Shown in pieces: positions 1 through 5,076 of a DNA stretch of 5,076 nucleotides; within the stretch, counting starts at the first letter, position 1, and each line of letters starts with the position of its first letter. A model generated the notes under the pieces. The model saw only the letters and a list, made by a program, of their open reading frames with translations. It was not told the origin of the DNA and ran no database searches. Source of the stretch: Spirochaetales bacterium (GTDB lineage Bacteria > Spirochaetota > Spirochaetia > SZUA-6 > DRHE01); assembly GCA_016930895.1 (NCBI GenBank), contig JAFGFV010000201.1, positions 1 to 5,076 of the forward strand, written 5' to 3'. Made by a program: the position numbers and the translations under genes.

Positions 1-557
1 CCCTGGTGGCCTACAGCCTGAACGGGCTGTGCATCTATGGGGCGCACTTCAACCAGCACTTTCCCTTCCATCTCAACTGGGGCTCGAACACCACCCGGGA
101 GCTGCTGTGGCCCATCTCCATGGCCGGACAGGCCATGGCCCGCAACAGCAAGCTCCTGTACACCAGTAACGGCTTCGCCAACGCCGGGCCCATGACCGAG
201 ATGCTCTTCTACGAGACCGCCTGCCACGCCATGGTGAGCACGGTGACGGGGTGGCACTTGTGGGAGATGGCCTCCACCCGGAACAAGTACAGGAACCGCG
301 CCACGGCCATGGAGGCGCGCCTGGCCGCCGAGGTCGGGCACGCGGTGGCCCGCCAGGGCATGAAGCGCGGCGAGGCCAACGAGATCGCCCTCAAGCTCCT
401 GGGCAAGTACGAAGCCGAGGCCGGCACCGCCCCCAAGGGCGTGGAGTACCAGGAGTGCTACGACGTGGCCACGGCGCTGCCGACCCAGGAGCACTACGAC
501 ATGTACCGCAAGGTCAAGGACGAAGTGGCCGCCCTGGGGGTGGAGTTCCCGTTCTAA
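1..557 (+). CDS. mtmB: Monomethylamine methyltransferase, C-terminal part (5' end outside window)
   Basis: MtmB moves the methyl group of monomethylamine to the Co(I) of its cognate corrinoid protein, the first step of methylamine use; it is cytoplasmic. The frame is open from the window edge (first full codon at position 3) to TAA at 555-557, giving 184 residues, about the last 40% of a family usually near 458 aa. Recognition is by remembered family pattern: the segment 'AGPMTEMLFYE', then 'STVTGWHLWEMAS', 'NKYRNRATAMEARLA', 'GEANEIALKLL', and the tail 'YQECYDVATALPTQ' followed by 'YRKVKDE' and 'LGVEFPF'. The family's pyrrolysine (residue 202 in Methanosarcina, an amber codon) would lie about 220 nt upstream of the window, so Pyl use cannot be confirmed here. 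The GTG at position 6 is internal, not the start. The next gene begins 4 nt after the stop. A dimethylamine enzyme (MtbB) is the main alternative, but the C-terminal pattern fits MtmB better. Confidence 0.85.
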   Translation, partial: LVAYSLNGLCIYGAHFNQHFPFHLNWGSNTTRELLWPISMAGQAMARNSKLLYTSNGFANAGPMTEMLFYETACHAMVSTVTGWHLWEMASTRNKYRNRATAMEARLAAEVGHAVARQGMKRGEANEIALKLLGKYEAEAGTAPKGVEYQECYDVATALPTQEHYDMYRKVKDEVAALGVEFPF

Positions 558-561
558 GGCG

Positions 562-1191
562 ATGAGAATCGGCACGCAGTTCCAGCAGGGTCCGGGCCTC
601 GACTGGATGAGCCCGGACCAGTGCGAGGAGATCTACCTGGCGGCCCTGGAAGTCCTGGATCGGGTCGGGGTGCGGGTCCACGAGCCCCGCGCCCTGGCCC
701 TGCTCCAGGCGGCCGGCGCCCGGCTGGAGGGGGACCGGGCGCGCCTGCCCGCGGGGCTGGTGCAGCAGGCCCTGGCCGGGGGGATGGCCTCTTCGATGGA
801 GATGGTCCTGCTGTGCAGCGAGACGGCCGGGACGGTGCGCCGGATCCTCCAGGGGCTTCCCATGGACGCCCGCAGCCTGGCCCTCGAGACCATCGAGGCG
901 GTAGGCCCGGGGGGCAACTACGTGGCCGAGGAGCACACCGTCGAGGGATTCCGGCAGAGCCTCCACCGCTCCGAGCTGGCCAACCGCGGGGCGTGGGACC
1001 GGTGGCAGGCCGCGGGAGGCCTCGAGTTCGGGGAACGGGCCCGGCGCCGGGCCCGGGAGATCCTGGAGGGATACCGCTGCCCGGCGCTCCCGGCCCGGGT
1101 GCGCGGGCGGCTGCGGGAGATCGCCTGTCGGGGCACGGGGGCCCAGGGAGGGACCGCCGCCCCAGAGCGGGCCCAGGCTGTCGAGGAGTGA
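562..1191 (+). CDS. MttB-family (trimethylamine methyltransferase-like) protein lacking its central barrel
   Basis: This is a 209-residue protein made of two ends of an MttB-family (COG5598) methyltransferase, normally about 450-500 aa. Residues 16-72 match the family N-terminus ('MSPDQCEEIYLAALEVLDR', 'VRVHEPRAL', 'RARLPAGLVQQALA'). Residues 73-170 match the C-terminus ('SSMEMVLLCSETAGTVRRI', 'VGPGGNYVAEEHTVEGFR', 'WQAAGG', 'RARRRAREIL'). Against the full-length paralogue directly downstream, the equivalent of its residues about 64-349 is missing, and the two parts join in frame near nt 775-784 at a run of six G. The lost part holds most of the TIM barrel and the area where Pyl sits in true MttB, so methyl transfer by this protein alone is unlikely. 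The ATG lies 4 nt after mtmB, with only a weak AAGG before it; M16 is an alternative start. It could be a decaying gene, a retained non-catalytic protein, or an assembly collapse. Residues 190-209 form a low-complexity tail. Confidence 0.75.
   Translation: MRIGTQFQQGPGLDWMSPDQCEEIYLAALEVLDRVGVRVHEPRALALLQAAGARLEGDRARLPAGLVQQALAGGMASSMEMVLLCSETAGTVRRILQGLPMDARSLALETIEAVGPGGNYVAEEHTVEGFRQSLHRSELANRGAWDRWQAAGGLEFGERARRRAREILEGYRCPALPARVRGRLREIACRGTGAQGGTAAPERAQAVEE
1183..1188 (+). promoter_or_regulatory. Ribosome binding site of the full-length MttB-like gene
   Basis: GAGGAG lies 4 nt before the ATG at 1193, inside the last codons of the preceding gene. It supports ATG 1193 as the start and implies translational coupling, since the upstream TGA (1189-1191) ends 1 nt before the ATG. 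Confidence 0.6.
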
Positions 1192-1192
1192 G

Positions 1193-2533
1193 ATGAGACT
1201 GAGAGTGCTGAGCCGAGAGGACACCGGCCGGGTGCATCGCGCCGCCCTCACCATCCTGGGGGAGATCGGGATGGACGTGCGCGACGGGCAGACCCGGCGG
1301 GAGCTGCTGCAGGCCGGCTGCCGGGAGGGCGAGGCGGGCTACCTGCTGTTCCCCGAGGAGCTGATCGCCCGCGCCCTGGAATCGGTCCCGGACCGGGTGC
1401 TCCTGCAGCGCCGCGACGGGCGCCCGGCCGTAGACACCCGGGCCCCGGAGCCCTGCTTCGCCCCGGGACTCAACTGCATCACCATCCTGGATCACCGCAC
1501 CGGCGCTCACCGGGAGTTCCGGCTGGCGGACGTGGCCGAGGCGGCGCGGGTGTGCCACGGCCTGGAAAACGTGGCCCTGGCCACGGGGCTGGGAAACCCC
1601 TCCGACGTGGCTCCCGAGAAACAGGCCCTGGAAACCGTGCGGGCCATCGTGGACGCCACCGACAAGCCCCTGGCCTTCATCGCCCACAATGAGGTGGAGG
1701 ACGAGGAGGTCTGGAGCTTCCTGGCCGAGCTGGCCGGAGGCTGGGAGGCCCTGGCCGAGCGGCCCTTCGCCCTGGACCTGACCGGCCCCTACTCCCCCCT
1801 GGAGCTCGGGGAAGAGGCCTGCCGGCGGCTGCGCTACACCGCCCGGCGGCGCCTGCCCGTGGTCTGTTACCCGGCGCTGCTCTCGGGCACCACCGGGCCG
1901 GTGACCGGCGCAGGGGCCATCGCCCAGTCCTCCGCCGAGATCCTGGCCGGTCTGGTGGTGCACCAGCTGGCGGGGCCCGGGGCGCCGGTTCTCACCGCCT
2001 CCTCGATCCTGCCGGTGGACCTGCGCACGGGCGGGATCGCCTACGGCTCTCCGGAGTACCTGCTCGCGGGGCTGGGGGCCGTGGACTACTTCGAGGACCT
2101 CGGGGTGCCGACCTGGATCGGGGCGGGCTGCTCGGACTCCCACGTGGTGGACGCCCAGGCGGCGGCGGAGGCGGCCATGGGGCTGTACGGGGCCATGCTG
2201 GCCGGGACCTCCTTCGTCCACAACCTGGGGTTCCTGTCCGCCGGCAAGACCGGCTCTCTGGAGATGCTCGTGCTGGGTGACGAGCTGGCCGGGGGCGCCC
2301 GGCGCTTTGCCGGGGGAATTCGGGTCGACGAGGAGACCCTGGGCGTGGCGGCTACCCGACGGGCGGCCAGGGACCACTCGTACATGATGGACGAGCACAC
2401 CCTGAGCCACATGCGCACCGCCATGTGGGAGCCGAAGCTGCTGGAGCGTGTCACCCTGGAGCGCTGGCAGAAGGAGGGGCGCACCCTGGAACAGAGGCTC
2501 CGCGGGCGGGTGGAGGAGCTGTTGCGCGGCTAG
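1193..2533 (+). CDS. MttB-family corrinoid-dependent methyltransferase, non-pyrrolysine type
   Basis: This is a full-length (446 aa) member of the trimethylamine methyltransferase superfamily (MttB, MtgB, MtcB and relatives). Members transfer a methyl group from a quaternary or tertiary amine to a corrinoid protein in the cytoplasm. Family landmarks are the N-terminal helices (residues 7-70), 'DATDKPLAFIAHN' (154-166), 'SPLELGEEACRRL' (201-213), 'GTTGPVTGAGAIAQSSAEIL' (232-251), 'GSPEY' (285-289), 'GCSDSHVVDAQAAAEAAM' (312-329) and the C-terminal 'DEHTLSHMR' (400-408). No amber codon interrupts the frame, so it resembles Pyl-less members such as the glycine betaine enzyme MtgB rather than true trimethylamine MttB. 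The Pyl-equivalent area is probably near residues 310-325, an estimate by length only. The substrate cannot be read from sequence; glycine betaine, carnitine, proline betaine and similar compounds are all possible. The gene ends in TAG. The MtgA-like gene follows 57 nt later, matching the usual MtgB/MtgA pairing. Confidence 0.85.
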   Translation: MRLRVLSREDTGRVHRAALTILGEIGMDVRDGQTRRELLQAGCREGEAGYLLFPEELIARALESVPDRVLLQRRDGRPAVDTRAPEPCFAPGLNCITILDHRTGAHREFRLADVAEAARVCHGLENVALATGLGNPSDVAPEKQALETVRAIVDATDKPLAFIAHNEVEDEEVWSFLAELAGGWEALAERPFALDLTGPYSPLELGEEACRRLRYTARRRLPVVCYPALLSGTTGPVTGAGAIAQSSAEILAGLVVHQLAGPGAPVLTASSILPVDLRTGGIAYGSPEYLLAGLGAVDYFEDLGVPTWIGAGCSDSHVVDAQAAAEAAMGLYGAMLAGTSFVHNLGFLSAGKTGSLEMLVLGDELAGGARRFAGGIRVDEETLGVAATRRAARDHSYMMDEHTLSHMRTAMWEPKLLERVTLERWQKEGRTLEQRLRGRVEELLRG

Positions 2534-2554
2534 GGGCCTGTCGGGCTTGCGTAG
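2531..2554 (+). other. Two in-frame amber codons between the MttB-like and MtgA-like genes
   Basis: The MttB-like gene ends with TAG at 2531-2533. Its frame continues through six sense codons to a second TAG at 2552-2554, then 12 sense codons into the ATG at 2591. The downstream MtgA-like gene is in the same frame, and no TAA or TGA intervenes. If the host decodes UAG as pyrrolysine, occasional readthrough could make a 733-residue two-domain product. A separate Shine-Dalgarno before 2591 favours independent initiation, so ordinary termination is the default reading. Confidence 0.4.
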
Positions 2555-2570
2555 CCGTTTGCACGGTCGA

Positions 2571-2580
2571 AAGGAAGGAG
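2571..2580 (+). promoter_or_regulatory. Ribosome binding site of the MtgA-like gene
   Basis: AAGGAAGGAG lies 10 nt before the ATG at 2591, slightly far; a second weaker GGAAG at 2582-2586 sits 4 nt before it. Together they support ATG 2591 as an independent start. The 57-nt gap (2534-2590) shows no recognisable promoter or terminator. Confidence 0.6.
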
Positions 2581-2590
2581 TGGAAGCAAC

Positions 2591-3394
2591 ATGCTGATCG
2601 TCGGCGAACGGATCAATACCTTCAAGAAATCCGTGATGAGGGCATACGAGCAGAAGGACGAGGAGTTCATCCGCAGCGAGGTGCGGCGCCAGGCCGAGGC
2701 CGGGGCGGAGGTCATCGACATCAACGCAGGCTCGAGCCTGGAGGTCGAGCCGGAGAACATGCGCTGGGCCGTGCGGATCGCCCAAGAGACCGCAGACCTC
2801 CCCTTGAGCATCGACAGCCCGAACCCGGCGACCATCCAGGCGGGCTTCGAGGTCTGCCGCAACCCCGGCCAGGCCTGGGTCAACTCCGTGACCCTGGAGG
2901 ACGAGCGCCTGGAGGGTCTCCTGCCCCTGGCCAGGGAGCACGGCTGTCCCCTGGTGGCCCTGTGCCGCGACCAGGGAGAGATCGCCCAGAACGGGGCGGG
3001 ACGGGTCGAGGTGGGCAAACGGATCGTGGACGTGGTGGACCGCGCCGGCATCTCCCTGGACTGCCTGTACCTCGACACCCTGATCGAGCCGATCAGCGTG
3101 CACCCGGATGCGGGCATGGTGTCCCTGGAGACCCTGCGGGGTCTCAAACGGGCCCTCCCCGAGATCAAGACCATCATCTCCCTCAGCGGCGTCTCCTTCG
3201 GCTTGCCGGCGCGCAAGCTCCTGCACCGGGTCTACCTGCCCCTCCTGATGGCGGAGGGCCTGGACGCGGTGTTCCTGGACCCCCTGGACGCCGCCCTCAT
3301 GGCAAGCATCAAGGCCACCGAGGCCGTGCTGGCCCGCGACGAGTTCTGCATGAACTACATCACCGCCCATCGCGAAGGGAGGATCGAAGGGTGA
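2591..3394 (+). CDS. Methyltetrahydrofolate:corrinoid methyltransferase-like protein (MtgA/AcsE type, pterin-binding fold)
   Basis: Proteins of this family transfer methyl between a corrinoid protein and tetrahydrofolate. In demethylation loci the direction is corrinoid to THF, feeding the Wood-Ljungdahl or C1 pool. The 267 residues cover one pterin-binding TIM barrel of normal length (about 260-290). Visible motifs are 'MLIVGERIN' (1-9), 'AEAGAEVIDINAG' (35-47), 'LSIDSPNP' (72-79), 'WVNSVTLEDER' (96-106), 'LYLDTLIEPIS' (159-169), 'SLSGVSFGLP' (197-206), 'GLDAVFLDPLD' (223-233) and 'RDEFCMNYI' (249-257). By family knowledge D75, N98 and D162 match the pterin-contacting Asp/Asn/Asp of AcsE (D75, N96, D160). 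The fourth contact, Asn199 of AcsE in a 'GLSN' motif, is Gly200 here. The gene follows the MttB-like gene and overlaps the PanB-like gene by 4 nt (GTGA). The assignment to the MtgA group is by context and motif; no exact substrate is claimed. Confidence 0.85.
   Translation: MLIVGERINTFKKSVMRAYEQKDEEFIRSEVRRQAEAGAEVIDINAGSSLEVEPENMRWAVRIAQETADLPLSIDSPNPATIQAGFEVCRNPGQAWVNSVTLEDERLEGLLPLAREHGCPLVALCRDQGEIAQNGAGRVEVGKRIVDVVDRAGISLDCLYLDTLIEPISVHPDAGMVSLETLRGLKRALPEIKTIISLSGVSFGLPARKLLHRVYLPLLMAEGLDAVFLDPLDAALMASIKATEAVLARDEFCMNYITAHREGRIEG
3377..3383 (+). promoter_or_regulatory. Ribosome binding site fixing the GTG start of the PanB-like gene
   Basis: GGGAGGA lies 7 nt before GTG 3391 and inside the end of the upstream gene. 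It decides for the GTG start, because no ATG or TTG with a comparable site lies between 3383 and the first conserved PanB residues. Confidence 0.6.
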
Positions 3395-4293
3395 GCCAGC
3401 CGACCGGGGCCTCCGCGCCCAAACCGGTCACGCCCGCCTCCCTGCTGCGCAAAAAGCAGCGCGGAGAGAGGATCACGGTGTTGACCGCCTACGATTACCC
3501 CCTGGCCCGCCTGGCGGACCAGGCGGGAATCGACTGCCTGCTGGTGAGCGATGTCCTGGGGCAGGTGGGGCTGGGCTACTCCTCGACCCTGCCGGTCACG
3601 GTCAAAGAGATCGCCCACCACACCCGGGCGGTGCTCCGGGGAGCGACCCGCTCCTTCGTGATCGCCAAGATGCCCCAGTTCTCCGCCGCCGGCTCGCGGG
3701 CCCGGACGGTGCGCAACGCGGAAATCCTGGTCAAGGGAGCGGGGGCCGGGGGCCTGGAGGTCGAAGGGGGGACGGAAACGATTCCCGTCGTGCGGGTCCT
3801 GGCCGAGCTGGGGATCCCGGTCATGCCCCACATCGGCCTGACCGGGCAGCATGCCCTGCGACACGGGAGCTTCGCGGTGCAGGGGCGCAGCGCCGAGGAG
3901 GCCCGGGGTCTCCTGGAGCTGGCGAGGGCCCTGGAGAGGGCGGGGGCCTTTGCCCTGATGCTGGAGTGCATCCCCGCCGAGGTGGCGGGCCTGATCCGCG
4001 AGGCCGCCCGGATCCCGGTGCTGGGCATCGGCTGCGGCGCCTCCTGCGATGGGCAGATCCTCGTTCCCCAGGACATGCTGGGGCTGTTCGACCGCTTCGT
4101 CCCCAAGTTCGTGAAGGTCTACCGGGACCTGTCGCGGGAGATCCTCGAGGCTTTCGGAGAGTTCAAGGCGGAGGTCGAGGCGGGGAGCTTCCCCGGCCCG
4201 GAGCACGGGTACGCGATGGATCCCGAGCAGCTGGAAGAGCTGCGCCGCCACCTGGCAGAGCGCAGGGCCGGAAGGCCCGAAGGGGAGTTTTGA
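3391..4293 (+). CDS. Divergent PanB-family protein (3-methyl-2-oxobutanoate hydroxymethyltransferase homologue)
   Basis: PanB makes ketopantoate from ketoisovalerate and 5,10-methylene-THF. The 300-residue product, from GTG, is clearly in this family: 'ITVLTAYDYPLARL' (28-41), 'STLPVT' (65-70), 'HHTRAVLRGA' (76-85), 'GIPVMPHIGLTGQ' (141-153), 'AVQGRS' (162-167), 'GAFALMLECIPAEV' (185-198), 'GIGCGASCDGQILV' (212-225), 'VPKFVK' (237-242) and 'FPGPEHGY' (267-274). Aligned by eye to E. coli PanB, D45 is kept as D54, E114 as E125, H136 as H147 and catalytic E181 as E192. The Mg2+ ligand D84 is K93, and K112 is E123; S46 is V55, and 'GGYKVQG' has become 'HGSFAVQG'. There is a 2-residue insertion between D84 and E114, and a charged tail after residue 274 takes it past the usual ~264 aa. 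The GTGA overlap couples it to the MtgA-like gene. True pantothenate synthesis is doubtful; a related C1 reaction or loss of metal binding is possible. I therefore give no gene symbol. Confidence 0.85.
   Translation: MSQPTGASAPKPVTPASLLRKKQRGERITVLTAYDYPLARLADQAGIDCLLVSDVLGQVGLGYSSTLPVTVKEIAHHTRAVLRGATRSFVIAKMPQFSAAGSRARTVRNAEILVKGAGAGGLEVEGGTETIPVVRVLAELGIPVMPHIGLTGQHALRHGSFAVQGRSAEEARGLLELARALERAGAFALMLECIPAEVAGLIREAARIPVLGIGCGASCDGQILVPQDMLGLFDRFVPKFVKVYRDLSREILEAFGEFKAEVEAGSFPGPEHGYAMDPEQLEELRRHLAERRAGRPEGEF
4265..4278 (+). other. Short GC hairpin near the end of the PanB-like gene
   Basis: GGGCC-GGAA-GGCCC forms a perfect 5-bp stem with a GNRA tetraloop, 13 nt before the stop codon's first base. 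A T run (TTTT, 4288-4291) follows only after a 9-nt purine-rich gap, so it is a poor intrinsic terminator. It may slow or partly stop transcription ahead of the promoter at 4290, or be chance in GC-rich coding DNA. Confidence 0.25.
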
Positions 4294-4318
4294 CAACGCC
4301 GGGCAGCCCGTCTATACT
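4290..4318 (+). promoter_or_regulatory. Near-consensus sigma70 promoter for the ABC transporter genes
   Basis: TTGACA at 4290-4295 (6/6 consensus) and TATACT at 4313-4318 (5/6) are separated by exactly 17 bp, the optimal spacing. The -35 box contains the TGA stop of the PanB-like gene (4291-4293). A start near A4326 would leave about a 50-nt leader before ATG 4376. In DNA this GC-rich, such a match is unlikely by chance. It marks a new transcription unit. No extended -10 and no obvious operator palindrome is seen in the leader. Confidence 0.75.
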
Positions 4319-4366
4319 GCAGGCCACGAACGGAACCGGCGGTAGCTGCGGGACGGGCGCAAGATA

Positions 4367-4374
4367 GGGAGGAG
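4367..4374 (+). promoter_or_regulatory. Ribosome binding site of the ABC permease gene
   Basis: GGGAGGAG ends 1 nt before ATG 4376, with its GGAGG core (4368-4372) 3 nt away. It is strong in sequence but closer than usual. No better start codon with an upstream site is seen in this frame before the first membrane segment. Confidence 0.6.
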
Positions 4375-4375
4375 A

Positions 4376-5076
4376 ATGGCGGCAGCGCAGCAGCAGAGTA
4401 AGGTTCCCCCGACCTTCTCGAACCCCTGGGACAGGGTGCGTCACTTTTTCCTGTTCCGCCCCCCCTGGCGGGACATCCTGCAGTTCCTGGCCCTGGTCGC
4501 CGTCCTGGTCTGGCTGATGGCCTTGAGCACCGGCCGCCTGGGCTACAACTGGCAGTGGTTCCGGGTGCCCCGCTACATCCTCTCCTTCCGCAAGGGGCAG
4601 CTCGTGGCGGGTCCCCTCCTGCAGGGCCTGGTCGTGACCTTCAAGATCTCCGGGGTGAGCCTGGTCTTCGCCTTCGCCCTCGGGCTGATCACGGCCCTGC
4701 TGCGTCTGTCGAACTCCGTGGTGGGGCGGGCCCTGGCACGGCTGTACGTGGAGCTCATCCGCAACACCCCCCTGCTCGTACAGCTGTTCGTGATTTACTT
4801 CATGGTCGGCCCGATCCTGGGCCTGGAGCGCTTCTTTTCGGCGGTGCTCGCCTTGAGCCTGTTCGAGGGGGCCTATGCCTCCGAGATCTTCCGCTCCGGG
4901 ATCGTGTCCCTGCACAAGGGGCAGTGGGAGGCGGCCTACAGCCTGGGGCTGAGCGGGATGGATACCTACCGTTTCGTCATCCTGCCCCAGGCCGTGCGCC
5001 GCATCCTGCCGCCCCTGGCCAGTCAGGCGATCAGCCTGATCAAGGATTCGGCCCTGGTGAGCCTGATCTCGCTCAA
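4376..5076 (+). CDS. Polar amino acid ABC transporter permease (HisM/GlnP type), 3' end outside window
   Basis: This is an inner-membrane permease subunit of a binding-protein-dependent importer for polar amino acids. The frame is open from ATG 4376 to the window end, giving 233 residues. There is a polar N-terminus (1-32), a first hydrophobic segment (about 35-52), and an outside loop with 'YNWQWFRVPRYI' (57-68). The core membrane domain then starts near 83, with 'RNTPLLVQLF' (129-138), 'FEGAYASEIFRSGI' (163-176), the EAA loop 'EAAYSLGLSG' to 'ILPQA' (185-206) that docks the ATPase, and 'LIKDSALVSLI' (221-231). All are typical of this family. The C-terminal membrane segment and stop lie beyond the edge; probably only a few dozen residues are missing. 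Its own promoter separates it from the demethylation genes. The ligand cannot be predicted; ATPase and binding-protein genes are expected nearby, outside the window. Confidence 0.9.
   Translation, partial: MAAAQQQSKVPPTFSNPWDRVRHFFLFRPPWRDILQFLALVAVLVWLMALSTGRLGYNWQWFRVPRYILSFRKGQLVAGPLLQGLVVTFKISGVSLVFAFALGLITALLRLSNSVVGRALARLYVELIRNTPLLVQLFVIYFMVGPILGLERFFSAVLALSLFEGAYASEIFRSGIVSLHKGQWEAAYSLGLSGMDTYRFVILPQAVRRILPPLASQAISLIKDSALVSLISL

Noticed and set aside
6..8. GTG at position 6 as the true start of the first gene
   Set aside because: The frame is open back to the window edge and the product corresponds only to the C-terminal ~40% of the MtmB family, so the start lies upstream.
554..3370. 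A minus-strand open frame of 938 codons opposite three plus-strand genes
   Set aside because: It is opposite clear homologues, and its translation is dominated by Pro, Gly, Arg and Gln with no recognisable domain. Long antisense frames are expected in DNA with very high third-position GC.
2425..3390. An upstream in-frame extension of the PanB-like gene to 2425
   Set aside because: The extra ~320 residues are out-of-frame, Arg/Gly-rich translation of the MttB-like and MtgA-like genes. PanB homology starts only after 3391, where a GTG with a good Shine-Dalgarno is present.
4265..4291. Intrinsic terminator at the end of the PanB-like gene
   Set aside because: The stem is only 5 bp and the T run is short and separated by a 9-nt purine stretch, so I keep it only as a low-confidence hairpin.
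3355..4296. Minus-strand open frames opposite the PanB-like gene and, further on, opposite the permease gene
   Set aside because: Low-complexity translations with no domain, lying opposite strong homologues; GC-driven shadows.
1..5076. CRISPR arrays, tRNA or rRNA genes, insertion sequences, attachment sites
   Set aside because: No spaced direct repeats, no cloverleaf-like region or rRNA motif, no transposase frame or terminal inverted repeats were seen; nearly all the sequence is coding.

Overview
The window is very GC-rich (roughly 70% by eye, not counted). It is tightly packed with genes that all read on the plus strand. The content is a corrinoid-dependent methylamine demethylation locus followed by the start of an amino acid ABC transporter. 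An MtmB-type protein, a pterin-linked corrinoid methyltransferase and a 'FEGAY'-type polar amino acid permease together suggest an anaerobic bacterium that metabolises methylated amines. My best guess is a high-GC member of the deltaproteobacterial/Desulfobacterota group; a GC-rich Firmicute is possible. Taxonomy is inference only.

Layout: (1) 1-557, the C-terminal ~184 residues of a monomethylamine methyltransferase (MtmB family). (2) 562-1191, a 209-residue MttB-family protein that has the family's N- and C-terminal ends but lacks about 285 central residues, joined in frame. (3) 1193-2533, a full-length MttB-family protein (446 aa) without an internal amber codon, so a non-pyrrolysine type. 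(4) 2591-3394, a methyltetrahydrofolate:corrinoid methyltransferase-like protein (MtgA/AcsE type). (5) 3391-4293, a divergent PanB (ketopantoate hydroxymethyltransferase) homologue, overlapping the previous gene by 4 nt. (6) A near-consensus sigma70 promoter at 4290-4318 that begins inside the PanB stop codon. (7) 4376 to the window end, a HisM/GlnP-type polar amino acid ABC permease that runs off the edge.

Genes 1-5 have gaps of 4 nt, 1 nt, 57 nt and a 4-nt overlap, so they are probably one transcription unit whose promoter and cognate corrinoid protein lie upstream of the window. The expected logic is that MtmB and MttB-type enzymes move methyl groups from amines to a corrinoid protein, and the MtgA-like enzyme moves them on to tetrahydrofolate. 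The PanB homologue belongs to a family that uses 5,10-methylene-tetrahydrofolate, so a one-carbon link is conceivable. However, it has a charge-swapped active site, and the MtgA-like protein lacks the usual folate-contacting Asn. Both may therefore do something non-standard.

The most unusual points are the internally deleted MttB, the D-to-K and K-to-E swap in the PanB-like protein, the Asn-to-Gly change in the MtgA-like protein, and two in-frame amber codons as the only stops between the MttB-like and MtgA-like genes in a genome that may decode UAG as pyrrolysine.
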